A stretch of DNA of 64,000 nt, taken from the NCBI RefSeq assembly GCF_035920445.1, contig NZ_CP109162.1, positions 1,612,001-1,676,000 on the forward strand. The letters run 5' to 3'. Each line of letters opens with the position of its first letter. Position 1 is the first letter of the stretch. This DNA is from Nocardia sp. NBC_01730. GTDB lineage: Bacteria; Actinomycetota; Actinomycetes; Mycobacteriales; Mycobacteriaceae. This document shows positions 41,587 through 49,810 of the stretch, piece by piece. The notes under the pieces were generated by a model. The model saw nothing but the letters and a program-made list of their open reading frames with translations. It was not told the origin of the DNA and ran no database searches. The translations under genes and the position numbers were made by a program.

Positions 41587-42399
41587 ATGTCCCGCCACCA
41601 TTCCGTTTCGCGTGCCCGTGACAGCCATGTCCGCACTACGAGCACGCGAAAACGGCTGTCCCAGAACTTCCTCACCGATGCGCGCGCCGCACGTCTGATC
41701 GTGCATGCGTCCGGCGTCACCACCGAAGACCTCGTGCTGGAGATCGGCCCCGGCGACGGCATGCTGACCAGGCAGCTACTGGGTGTGGCAGGCCGGATCC
41801 TCGCCTACGAGAAGGACCCGCACTACGCAACCCTGCTGAGCAGAAGATACGCAAACAATCCGCGAATACGTCTGTTCCACCGGGATTTTCGCACGGCTCG
41901 CGCACCGAGAGAACCGTTCGCCGTCGTGGCCAACGTGCCGTTCACCATCACGACCGACATCGTGCGCTGGTGCCTGGCCGCCCGGCACCTCACCGCCGCC
42001 ACCCTACTCACCCAGGTGGAGTTCGCGCGCAAGCATTCCGGCGACTACGGACGATGGACCAAACTCACCATCGGCCACTGGCCCACTGTGGCAGTCGAAT
42101 TGGGCGCACGGATCGGCAGGCACAGCTTCCATCCGATGCCGCGGGTCGACACGGCGATTCTGCGCCTGCGCAAACGCTCCGACCCCCTGCTGCCGCGCGA
42201 ACTGATCGGCGACTACCGCAAAGTGGTTGCGCTGGGTTTCTCCGGAGTCGGCGGCTCCCTGGCCGCGTCGCTGCATCGGGAGTTCCCCACCTCCGCCGTG
42301 CACGCCGCCTGCGCGGCGGCCGGGATTCCGCTCGACCAGCCGGTCGGCCTGGTCTCCCCCGATCGCTGGACGGCCCTCTACCGGGCTTTGCGCGCATGA
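41587..42399 (+). CDS. erm: 23S rRNA (adenine-N6)-dimethyltransferase, Erm family
   Basis: 270 residues; GGAGG lies 6 bases before the ATG. KRLSQNFLTDARAARLIVHA is the Erm/KsgA start; SAM motif I is VLEIGPGDGMLTRQLL, then LAYEKDPHYA and the catalytic NVPFTITTDIVRWCL (N-[LIV]-P-[FY]). The C-terminal substrate-recognition lobe RSDPLLPRELIGDYRKVVALGFSG matches actinomycete Erm proteins rather than the housekeeping KsgA (NLPYxI, longer). It methylates A2058 of 23S rRNA, blocking macrolides, lincosamides and streptogramin B. The upstream leader region suggests inducible expression. The gene borders mobile-element debris, so it may have been acquired. Confidence 0.88.
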   Translation: MSRHHSVSRARDSHVRTTSTRKRLSQNFLTDARAARLIVHASGVTTEDLVLEIGPGDGMLTRQLLGVAGRILAYEKDPHYATLLSRRYANNPRIRLFHRDFRTARAPREPFAVVANVPFTITTDIVRWCLAARHLTAATLLTQVEFARKHSGDYGRWTKLTIGHWPTVAVELGARIGRHSFHPMPRVDTAILRLRKRSDPLLPRELIGDYRKVVALGFSGVGGSLAASLHREFPTSAVHAACAAAGIPLDQPVGLVSPDRWTALYRALRA

Positions 42400-42476
42400 C
42401 CCGAAGCAGCCCGCTGACTAGTTGAGGTGCCGTTAAGGACCGTGTCAGGAGCGGCAAACGAAGCTGTTGGACCAGG

Positions 42477-42670
42477 TCATCGGTGGACGTCGGGTCCGAG
42501 CAGGTTGGTGAGGTTGCGCATGGCCGCTGGTGAGGGTTTGAAGTAGCGGCGTAGGTTCTGCGGTTTGCGGTGACGAGATTTTGCCATCAGCTCGAGCAGG
42601 TTGGCGTCGGATTCGCCGAGGTGGGTGAGGCCGGAGTGTCGTAGTTCGTGCAGGTCCGATCGTTTCCGGG
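42477..42670 (-). pseudogene. Tyrosine recombinase (integrase) C-terminal fragment
   Basis: About 60 residues: [48 protein letters not shown]...LLGPD to a stop at 42477. HxLRH, the second His region and the Tyr nucleophile (RRYFKPS) of a phage-type integrase are present; the N-terminal two thirds are gone. A different subfamily from the fragment at 44425. Confidence 0.75.
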
Positions 42671-42715
42671 CTGGTTGCCGCAGGCCATCTACGATGTTGC
42701 CTGACCGCAGGTGCG

Positions 42716-43222
42716 TTGGCACGGCGAGTGGCGCCGCATGTCGACAGCAGGCTGGCCATGGTCGTGGCCTTTTCCTTTGTCGTCGTCCTGCCCACGATCA
42801 TCGGTATTTTCGGTTGGCATCTGATCCTGCGGGCCCACAAGTGGATTGCACCGGTCTCGGTCACGCTGGCTACCATGTATGTGGTGCTGAACGTTCCCAG
42901 GCTCTCCTTCGGGGCGACCGGCCATCGAAGTTGGGGAGCCCTTGCCGGTGGGGTGGTCTTTGCCATGACCGCGCTGGGTTTGGGGTGGATCTTCAGTGCA
43001 GCGGATTACACACGATATCTTCCCCGGGAGGCCGGGATGGCCGCCGTCACCGGATGGACCGTGCTCGGTGGTGCGGCACCCGCTATCACGCTGATGACGG
43101 TCGGCGCCTTACTGGCAGTGAAGGATCAGGACATCGCGTGCACTGCCGCGACGGACCCCATCGGCGCATTGTCGGCAGACCTGCCGACGTGGGTTCTCCT
43201 TCCGTTCTTACTGAGCCTTCGA
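42716..43222 (+). pseudogene. NCS1-family permease (cytosine/purine/hydantoin) internal fragment
   Basis: Frame [49 protein letters not shown], then SAADYTRYLPREAGMAAVTGWTVLGGAAPAITLMTVGALLA, DLPTWVLLPFLLS. These are middle helices of an NCS1 nucleobase permease with the SADYSRYLP-like signature. Both ends are cut; family sequence stops exactly where the 27-bp inverted end begins at 43223, so the right side was lost by insertion or recombination. Confidence 0.75.
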
Positions 43223-43248
43223 GTGCGACTCGCAGTGATAAGTGGCGG

Positions 43249-43278
43249 TGATTCTGCGCCGTCAGATGGCGCAGAATC
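43249..43278. repeat. Perfect inverted repeat inside the left element end
   Basis: GATTCTGCGCC-GGTCAGAT-GGCGCAGAATC, 11-bp arms. Half of it (GGCGCAGA) is shared with the right end, so it may be a recombinase or transposase binding site, or a terminator for read-through from outside. Confidence 0.55.
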
Positions 43279-43396
43279 ATCCTCCGTGGCGTTGAGTATC
43301 CCGGCCCGAGAGGTGGCGGGGATACCGCACGGCCGCTGCTTAGAGTAAGGAGTCGGTGCAGTATCGACCGATCGAACGAAATGCGGACGCGTTCCA

Positions 43397-43780
43397 GCAA
43401 AACACCTACGCGACCTCTACGACCGCGGCGAGCACGGGTTGCTGTTCATCGGCATGCCCGGCATCGAGAAAACCTTCTCCCGCTACCCCCAGCTCTACAG
43501 CCGCGTCGGCTTCGCCCACCACTACCGACCCCTGACCGGCGAAGAACTCACCTTCGTCCTCACCCGGCACTGGCACAAACTCGACCTCGAACTCCACCCC
43601 GACGACTTCACCGACACCCAAGCCATCGCCGCCGTCGCCCGCATCACCGGCGGCAACTTCCGACTCCTGCAACGACTCTTCGCCCAAATCCAACGCATCA
43701 TGAAAATCAACGAACTCCACACCATCACCACCGACGTCCTCGAAACCGCCCGCAGCACCCTCGTCATCGGCGCCACCTGA
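43397..43780 (+). pseudogene. TniB/AAA transposition ATPase, C-terminal fragment
   Basis: About 125 residues: HLRDLYDRGEHGLLFIGMPGIEKTFSRYPQLYSRVGFAHHYRPLTGEELTFVL, then IAAVARITGGNFRLLQRLFAQIQRIMKIN. This is the Walker-B-distal and sensor part of the ATPase that partners DDE transposases of Mu/Tn552-like elements. The Walker A half is missing. Codon use is strongly skewed to C-ending codons with many AAC/CAC/CTC/GAC, unlike the neighbours, pointing to foreign origin. Confidence 0.65.
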
Positions 43781-43821
43781 CAACGTGAGAGACCGCCACT
43801 CATGGCCAGACGCCTCACGCC

Positions 43822-44289
43822 TCAGTGCTGAACCAAACCACCGACTGGCACGGCAGCGACATGACCCGTTGCCGGAAGCGTCCGAGCCAGAGCGAGGCCG
43901 ATATCCACGAGCGAGGAGCGGCGCAGGCGGTCGACGTCGGGGATCGAGGTCCAGGTCGGCTCGGTGGTCGCACCGTTGGGTTCAGGGCGGAGTTGGCCGC
44001 CGGTGACACGGACTCGGTAGAAAATCCCGACATTCTGGTGCTCGGCTCCCGAATGCGAGGCCGCAGCGGAGATCACCCTCGAGTCCACGCCGAGCAGGCG
44101 TTCGGTGGTTCCGTGGTAGCCGGTCTCTTCAGCGAGTTCCCGGGTCACCGCGTCGAACGGGTCCTCCGCGTGCTCGACCTTGCCGCCCGGAAGAGTCCAG
44201 TTGGTCTCACCGCTGGCCGGTATATGCCGGGCGAGCAGCACCTGCCCATCCTCGATGCATACGGCGTAGGCCGCCAACCTGAAACTCAT
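43822..44289 (-). CDS. NUDIX hydrolase
   Basis: 155 residues from ATG 44289 (GGAGG 8 bases upstream; ATG 44295 is too close). The Nudix box is complete: GGKVEHAEDPFDAVTRELAEETGY (Gx5Ex7REUxEExGU). MSFRLAAYAVCIEDGQVLLARHIP and NWTLPGGKVE match MutT/ADP-ribose-type members. It hydrolyses nucleoside diphosphates linked to another moiety. It lies inside the segment bounded by 27-bp inverted repeats, so it may be a passenger gene. Confidence 0.8.
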   Translation of the reverse strand: MSFRLAAYAVCIEDGQVLLARHIPASGETNWTLPGGKVEHAEDPFDAVTRELAEETGYHGTTERLLGVDSRVISAAASHSGAEHQNVGIFYRVRVTGGQLRPEPNGATTEPTWTSIPDVDRLRRSSLVDIGLALARTLPATGHVAAVPVGGLVQH

Positions 44290-44424
44290 CCCCATAACCT
44301 CCACGACCCCACAGCGCTGCCGAAGGTTGCCGTGCCACAGCCTCATCGAGGATGCCCGGACAGTAAGCCACCTCTGCGCCATCTAACCATGCGAAAACAC
44401 CGCCACTTATCACTGCAAGTCACA

Positions 44425-44890
44425 GACGTAGTCCGAATCGAGGTCTCCGTACTCGCCGTGCAGATAGTCGGCATAGAGGCGAATCAGATCAGCATTGACC
44501 GGGATCGACCGTGGCCGTTGGGATTCCGTGCGGGCACCGTTGTCGTTGTCCCGCGGAACGATGCTGATCTCCCGTTCGGCGGCGGCGATATCCTCGTGCC
44601 GCAGGCCCAGCGCTTCGCCGATCCGCATGCCCGTCTCGTGCAGAAGGGCGAACAAGAACCTGTCGTGTAACCGGTCGCAACCATCGAGAATGGCATGCAT
44701 CTCGGCGACGGTCAGCACACGCGGAAGCTTCCGCGGTGCCTTCAAGGCGATCGCTCGCCGAGCCTGCGGCTCCCGCTTGGTGACATGATGCAGGAACGGC
44801 TTCCAGCCCGTACTCCGGCGGTGACCCGCTGGCTGCCACATCACCAGCAGTTCGCCCAGATCCACGCCGTTTCGGGTGGCGTGCGTTCGA
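44425..44890 (-). pseudogene. Tyrosine recombinase, central fragment
   Basis: Reads VDLGELLVMWQPAGHRRSTGWKPFLHHV, RKLPRVLTVAEMHAILDGCDRLHDRFLFALLHETGMRIGEALGLRHEDI (catalytic Arg in TGMRIGE) and RPRSIPVNADLIRLYADYLHGEYGDLDSDYV. Related full-length proteins continue with a further 80-100 residues holding the HxxR and Tyr motifs; here the frame meets the element border and ends CDLQ-stop inside the inverted repeat. The N-terminal arm domain is missing too. Confidence 0.75.
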
Positions 44891-44982
44891 GGTATTCGGC
44901 CTAATCACGCGCCCAGCGTGGTTCTGTATGGAGTTCGTCCGCTCAGCGCGCCTCGGGGGTGATGCACGTCACTGGTTGATGC

Positions 44983-45009
44983 TGTCAGGAATTCGGGAGC
45001 TGTCTCGTT
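44983..45009 (+). promoter_or_regulatory. Candidate ECF41 (SigJ-like) promoter
   Basis: TGTCAGG at 44983-44989 and CGTT at 45006-45009 with a 16-base spacer, close to the published ECF41 consensus as I recall it (TGTCACA-N16-CGTC). It lies 33 bases before the operon that encodes an ECF41 sigma factor, so autoregulation is expected. A small palindrome TGTCT-CGTTC-AGACA (45001-45015) overlaps the -10 side. Confidence 0.55.
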
Positions 45010-45041
45010 CAGACAGCACGCGAACCAGACAGGAGCGAATC

Positions 45042-46232
45042 ATGAAGCACCGCATCGTCGTTCTCGGGGCCGGATACGCCGGAGCCTTCTCCGCCGGATA
45101 CCTCGCACGCCAACTCCACGCCGACGACTTCGAGATCACCGTCGTCAACGCCGAACCCGATTTCGTCGAGCGGCTGCGCCTGCATCAGCTCGCCGCGGGG
45201 CGGGATCTGCGCCATCGGCCGCTGGCGGAGGTGTTCGCGGGCACCGGCATTCGGCCCCGAGTGGCGCGGGTAACCGCCGTCGATGTCGAGCACCGGACTG
45301 TCACGGTCGCCGACGGCGAGGGCATCGATCGGCTCGGATACGACACCCTGCTCTACGCGCTCGGCAGCACCGCTGCCGACCACGGCGTTCCGGGCGTCGC
45401 CGAGCACGCTTTCCACGTGGCCGGACGGCCTTCCGTGCTGCGTCTGCGCGCACGCCTGGATGAGCTGGGCGAGGACGGGAATGTGCTGGTGGTCGGCGGC
45501 AATCTGACCGCGATCGAAACTGTCACCGAAATCGCCGAAGCCCATCCGGAACTTCGGGTCAGCCTCGCCACCAGCGGCGAGCTCGGCGGCTGGCTGGGCA
45601 CGAAGGCCCGCCGTCACCTGTTGCGTGCCTTCGACCGGTTCGGGATCACGGTCCATGAGCACACCGCCATCGAGCGCATCGAGGAGACGGCGGCGGTAGC
45701 CGACGACGGCACCGTTTTCCCCTCTGACGCGACCGTGTGGGCGGCCGGTTTCGCCGTGCACCCAATTGCCGCCGCCAGTGGCCTCGCGGTGGAATCCAAC
45801 GGCCAGATCACGACCGACCGGCAGATGCGGTCGGTCTCGCACCCGGATGTCTACGTTGCCGGTGACAGCGCCTTCGTCATCGGCGAGAACGGTCGGCCGT
45901 TGCCGATGTCGTGTGCTTCGGCGGGATACACCGGCATGCAGGCGACGGCCGCGATCATCGGGGATCGGACCGGGCGCAAGGTCAAGGCGACCACGCTGAC
46001 CTATTTCGGCAACCACATCAGCCTCGGTCGCAAGGACGGGATCTTCCAGCTGGTCAACGGTGACGCGAGCTCGAAGTCCGGGGCCCTGGTGGGCAGGTCG
46101 GCGGCGCGAGTCAAGTCGGCAATCGTGGCTGCCAGCGGCTGGAGCATCAGCCGCCCGACCTTCGGAATGCCGGGGCACAGGTACCGCTCGGCAACCACCC
46201 GAGAGCACTCGCCCGACGTGGTCGCCGCATAG
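45042..46232 (+). CDS. NDH-2-like FAD/NAD(P)-dependent oxidoreductase
   Basis: 396 residues; AGGAG lies 6 bases before the ATG. Two Rossmann folds: FAD loop RIVVLGAGYAGAFSAGYL at the start and the NAD loop NVLVVGGNLTAIETVTEIAE at about 150. VYVAGDSAF binds the flavin. The C-terminal part (TYFGNHISLGRKDGIFQLVNGDA) resembles type II NADH dehydrogenases without a membrane-anchor helix. It is the first gene of an operon with an ECF41 sigma factor 10 bases downstream, a combination typical of ECF41 loci. Probably a stress-linked electron-transfer enzyme. Confidence 0.85.
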   Translation: MKHRIVVLGAGYAGAFSAGYLARQLHADDFEITVVNAEPDFVERLRLHQLAAGRDLRHRPLAEVFAGTGIRPRVARVTAVDVEHRTVTVADGEGIDRLGYDTLLYALGSTAADHGVPGVAEHAFHVAGRPSVLRLRARLDELGEDGNVLVVGGNLTAIETVTEIAEAHPELRVSLATSGELGGWLGTKARRHLLRAFDRFGITVHEHTAIERIEETAAVADDGTVFPSDATVWAAGFAVHPIAAASGLAVESNGQITTDRQMRSVSHPDVYVAGDSAFVIGENGRPLPMSCASAGYTGMQATAAIIGDRTGRKVKATTLTYFGNHISLGRKDGIFQLVNGDASSKSGALVGRSAARVKSAIVAASGWSISRPTFGMPGHRYRSATTREHSPDVVAA

Positions 46233-46242
46233 AATCGTGCTC

Positions 46243-47181
46243 ATGGACACTGCCACCGTGGCGCGTTTCGAGGCCAGCCGGAATCGGCTGGCCTCGCTCG
46301 CCTACCGTCTGCTCGGCTCGGCCGCCGACGCCGAGGACACGGTGCAGGACGCGTTCCTGCGGTGGCAAGCCGCCGACCAGGAGTATGTCGAGACGCCCGA
46401 GGCATGGCTGACCAAGATCGTCACCAACCTGGCGCTCGACCGGCTTCGTTCAGCGAAGGTGCGGCGCGAACGCGCGGTCGGCGCGTGGATGCCCGAACCG
46501 CTCCTGGACGGCGATCCGATGCTGGGCCCGGCCGACACCGTCGAGCAGCGCGAATCGGTGACCCTGGCAGTGCTGACCCTTATGGAGCGGCTGTCGCCGG
46601 TCGAACGGGCCGTTTACGTGCTGTACGAGGCCTTTTCGTACAGCCACGCCGAGGTCGCCGAGATTCTCGGCATCACCGAGTCCGGGAGTCAGCAACACAT
46701 TCACCGAGCCCGGCGTCGAATCGCCGCCGCGGGCAACAGCGCTCGCATCGACCATGCCTCCGCGCGCCGGATCGTCGAGGCGTTCGTCGATGCCGCCTCC
46801 TCGGGCCGGACCGAACGGTTGCTGGCGCTGCTGACGGACGATGCGACCGGCGTCTCTGACGGCTTCGGCGGGCTGGCCGAGAAGCTGATCCAATACTCGA
46901 CCCCGGAGCGGATCGCCAGCGCGTTGCGGGGCGGTTTCAAACCGTCTCTGGCCAAGCGGATGCTCGCAGGTGGCTCGCCCTCGATCCATGCCGTCGTGGT
47001 CAACGGCTGCCCGGCCATGCTCGTCACGCTCGACGACCGGGTCGTTGGCGTCGCGATCCTGGAGATCCGTGGCGACAAGATCGCAGGTGTGCGCGGCATT
47101 GCCGCCCCGGACCGGCTCGGTCGCCTCACCGCGGAATGGCGGCGTCGAGAGCATGCCGTCGCGCCGATCGAATCGTGGTAA
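46243..47181 (+). CDS. sigJ: ECF41-family RNA polymerase sigma factor (SigJ-like) with SnoaL extension
   Basis: 312 residues. Sigma region 2 is RFEASRNRLASLAYRLLGSAADAEDTVQDAFLRW; region 4 is LMERLSPVERAVYVLYEAFSYSHAEVAEILGITESGSQQHIHRARRRI. About 200-300 is the SnoaL-like C-terminal domain that regulates activity in place of an anti-sigma factor, with VSDGFGGLAEKL where the family has a DGGGK-type motif. ECF41 factors usually drive their own operon and a neighbouring oxidoreductase; a matching promoter lies at 44983. Inducing signal unknown. Confidence 0.88.
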   Translation: MDTATVARFEASRNRLASLAYRLLGSAADAEDTVQDAFLRWQAADQEYVETPEAWLTKIVTNLALDRLRSAKVRRERAVGAWMPEPLLDGDPMLGPADTVEQRESVTLAVLTLMERLSPVERAVYVLYEAFSYSHAEVAEILGITESGSQQHIHRARRRIAAAGNSARIDHASARRIVEAFVDAASSGRTERLLALLTDDATGVSDGFGGLAEKLIQYSTPERIASALRGGFKPSLAKRMLAGGSPSIHAVVVNGCPAMLVTLDDRVVGVAILEIRGDKIAGVRGIAAPDRLGRLTAEWRRREHAVAPIESW

Positions 47182-47278
47182 TCGGCTGTCCGACAATCGG
47201 TCTCACGTTCGTTCGTCCGCGCCCGGCGAAACCGATTCGGCGCGTCAACTTTCCGGCATGGCCTCGGTGACGATCGCC

Positions 47279-47307
47279 GGGTCACGGGTCACGGGTCACG
47301 GGTCGCG
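47279..47307 (+). repeat. Short tandem repeat (GGGTCAC units)
   Basis: A 7-base unit GGGTCAC repeated three times and followed by GGGTCGC. It lies between the sigma gene and the transposase relic, in non-coding DNA, at the kind of place where slippage or repair has occurred. Confidence 0.7.
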
Positions 47308-47393
47308 AGGGCGTGTCGGTGTTCGCTATTCGAAGTGCCCGCGCATCGGCATGACAGCGCGTTCGAGGATGCGCGGGCCGGAAGTTGGAGTGG

Positions 47394-48520
47394 TCAAAAC
47401 AGAGTGTCGCGGACACGTAGCGGTCGGTAGCCAGAGGGGCCGAGCTGGGCGAGTTCGGCCTCTATGTCGACCTCCATGGCGCCGAAGAAGTTGTGTGTGC
47501 GGGCGAGATATGTGCGAGCACCTCGTCATCGATGCGTCGACCGGTGCGGCGTATCTGCTCGACGGCAAGCCCGTAATATTCTGTGGTCCAGGCGATTACG
47601 GCGTTGGTTGCCAGGGTGAGACACCAGGCTTGTTCGGTTTGGGCCTCGAGGTGGCGGACGCGGATCATGCCTTCATGGGCGTAGAGCAGGTCGCGGCGCA
47701 GGGCGGGCAGAGATTCGCCCTTGTTGAGTTGGCGGGAGATCTTGCGGCGGTAGTCCGGATCGGACAGGTATTTCGCGGCGTAGATGGTGCGCCGCAGCGC
47801 CCCGTACTCCTTGAGCGCCGCGGCCAGGGTGTTCTGCCGACTTGAGGCGGACAGCTTGCCGACCAGCAAAGATGCGGTGGCGTGCCCGAACTTCAGCGAT
47901 CCGGCCAACCGCAGCAGGTCGTCGTAGTGCTCGGCGATCAGATCCAGGTTGGTGCGTCGGGTCAGCAGTGGGCCCGCGTGCGGGAATCGGGTCTCCGCCT
48001 CGGAGCGCGGGCCCGGCCGATACAGGGTGATGCGCCCCAGGTCCCGGATCCGGGGCGAGAGTTGCATCCCAAGTAGATCGAACAAACCGAAGTTCACGAG
48101 GGTGACGCCGTGCGTATCTGTCGCGTGCTCGGTGATCGGCAGATCGGTTGCGTTGCCGAGGATTTCGTCCAGCACGTAGTGCGATTCGCGTTTGGTGGCG
48201 ACGATGATCTTCGTGCCGTAGGTCGCGTGCTGATCGGTGACATGGGTGTAGGAGGACAGACCCTCGTTCGCGAAATAGCGGCTCAGCCCTCGTGCGGTGA
48301 CGGACTTGCCGCGAATGGGGAACCGCTGCCCATCACTGGACGAGAGTGTGCCTGCACCGAAAGTGCCGGTCAGAGGAAATCTTTGGTGATAGTCGATGAT
48401 CGCCAGATTCGCCGCGCGCAGCGTCTCCTCCCGCACGTACCATTCCGCCGTCCAGGCCAGGACGTCGTACAGGCGGCAGAATTCGGCTCGTCTCTCGCCC
48501 CGCGTCAGGCTGATTGGCTG
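47394..48520 (-). pseudogene. Tn3-family transposase, C-terminal catalytic half, frameshifted
   Basis: From about 48520 the minus strand reads LTRGERRAEFCRLYDVLAWTAEWYVREETLRAANLAIIDYHQRFPL, then the DDE region: SSSDGQRFP (first Asp), YTHVTDQHATYGTKII (second Asp), LYAHEGMIRVRHLEAQTEQAWCLTLATNAVIAWTTEYYG (late Glu region), IDDEVLAHISPA. The ORF ends at 47462 in a shifted tail; one frame over, RTHNFFGAMEVDIEAELAQLGPSGYRPLRVRDTLF restores the expected end at 47394-47396. The N-terminal half is absent. The sequence differs in subfamily from the N-terminal relic at 350. Confidence 0.8.
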
Positions 48521-48838
48521 TGAGCCGGTAAACTCATCTCACCCTGACACGCAGGGATCTCGACGCGCCGACCACGGCAAACATCACTGTGCAGTGGCAA
48601 CACGGCCTCGGCGACATAGTCACAGTACTGATCACAGCCGGATTGCAGGTGGATTTCTTCCACAAGCACGACTTCACGTTATTCCAACGATTTCACTTGC
48701 TATCGGAGAACAACGGGATCTTCCGCCTGCCTGTCGGACAGCCGCGTGTCCCGCTGATGTTCTCACTGAAAGCATCGAAACCCACCGCCTGAACCTCACA
48801 GCCTTCTCCACACCGTGGATGCCGGCGTCGATACGCGA
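48521..48838. other. Intergenic stretch between Tn3 relic and ect terminator
   Basis: About 320 bases, partly AT-richer (48600-48780). A plus-strand frame 48589-48792 (MQWQHGLGDIVTVLITAGLQVDFFHKHDF...) contains HKHDFTLF, RFHLLSENNGIFRLP and VPLMFSLKASKP, which resemble the tail of a SAM-dependent methyltransferase ending in PLMFSLKA. It may be such a remnant, cut by the transposon; no active gene is supported. Confidence 0.4.
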
Positions 48839-48892
48839 ACCGTCCCGGTGCACGGTCCCGCGCCCTGCCGGGCGGGCGCACACCGGGACGGT
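48839..48892 (-). terminator. Terminator of the ectABCD operon
   Basis: ACCGTCCCGGTG pairs with CACCGGGACGGT (12 bp) around a nested GC hairpin (GCGCCC...GGGCGGGCGC). It starts 5 bases past the ectD stop. Confidence 0.75.
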
Positions 48893-48896
48893 CACG

Positions 48897-49802
48897 TCAC
48901 GCCGAGAGTGGCGTGAAGTCGCGGCTGCCGATGTATCCGGGTCGCCGCGCCGGCGCGGCGAACGGCTCCACAAGGGTGTTCTCCACACTGTTGAACACCA
49001 GGAAGATGTTCGAGCGCGGAAAGGGCGTGATGTTGTTCGACGACCCATGCATGAGATTGGAGTCGAACAGCAGCGCCGACCCGGCCCTGCCGGTGAACTG
49101 GCTGATTCCGTACTGCTTCGCGAGCGAGGCGATGTCCTCGGCCGTCGGAACACCGATCTCCTGCTCCTGCAACGACTCCCGATAGTGCTCGGCCGGGGTG
49201 CTGCCCAGGCAGGGCACGAAGGTTCGGTGTGAGCCGGGCATCACCATCAGGCTGCCGTTGATCGGATAGTTGTCGGTCAGCGCGATCGACAGGCTCACCG
49301 CGCGCGGCGCGGGCATTCCGTCCTCGGCGTGCCAGGTCTCGAAATCCGAGTGCCAGTAGAAACCCGTGCCGCGGAAGCCGGGCATGTAGTTGACCCGGCT
49401 CTGGTGCACATACACCTCCGACCCCAGTACCTTCCTGGCCAGCCCGACGACGCGCTCCTCCCGCGCCAGCTCGGCGACCGCCGAGCTGAGCTTGTGCACC
49501 TCGAAGATCGAGCGCACCCGGTTCGACGACTTCTCCACGATCAGCCGGGCGTCGTCGCGCAGTGTGGGATCGCCAGCGAGCTGGTGGATCTCGGCGCTGA
49601 ACTCCGCCACCTCGGCGGGAGTCAGCAGCGCGTCGAGGATCGCGAAGCCGTCGGCGTCGAACGCGGCCAGCTCCTTGCTGTCGACCGTGCCCCAGACCGT
49701 GGGGTCGGCGCGCTCCAGATGCGGGGCGGGCACGCCGAGCCGGGTGGGGTAGCGATCAGACTGCGCGGTCTCGAGTCGAGCATCGGTGTGCTGCAAAGCC
49801 AT
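48897..49802 (-). CDS. ectD: Ectoine hydroxylase EctD
   Basis: 301 residues from ATG 49802, 12 bases after GGAGG; the ATG at 49814 abuts the ribosome site and overlaps the ectC stop. An Fe(II)/2-oxoglutarate dioxygenase that turns ectoine into 5-hydroxyectoine. The diagnostic FYWHSDFETWHAEDGMP motif supplies the His and Asp iron ligands, and the distal His is in DSNLMHGSSNNITPFPRSN. RVNYMPGFRGTGF and DNYPINGSLMVMPGSH match EctD. Length equals the family norm. Last gene of the operon, followed by a strong terminator. Confidence 0.95.
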   Translation of the reverse strand: MALQHTDARLETAQSDRYPTRLGVPAPHLERADPTVWGTVDSKELAAFDADGFAILDALLTPAEVAEFSAEIHQLAGDPTLRDDARLIVEKSSNRVRSIFEVHKLSSAVAELAREERVVGLARKVLGSEVYVHQSRVNYMPGFRGTGFYWHSDFETWHAEDGMPAPRAVSLSIALTDNYPINGSLMVMPGSHRTFVPCLGSTPAEHYRESLQEQEIGVPTAEDIASLAKQYGISQFTGRAGSALLFDSNLMHGSSNNITPFPRSNIFLVFNSVENTLVEPFAAPARRPGYIGSRDFTPLSA

Positions 49803-49810
49803 TACCGTTC

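Larger units (their letters stand above)
43223..44424. mobile_element. 1.2-kb segment bounded by 27-bp inverted repeats
   Basis: The left end 43223-43249 and right end 44398-44424 are inverted copies matching at 25 of 27 positions (shared core GCAGTGATAAGTGGCGGTG). After a variable 9-10 bases, GGTYAGATGGCGCAGA recurs at both ends just inside. Flanking genes are cut exactly at these borders: an NCS1 permease on the left, an integrase on the right. Contents: a TniB-like ATPase remnant and a NUDIX gene. No transposase is present, so it may be a non-autonomous element or two element ends brought together by deletion. No target-site duplication is evident. Confidence 0.6.
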
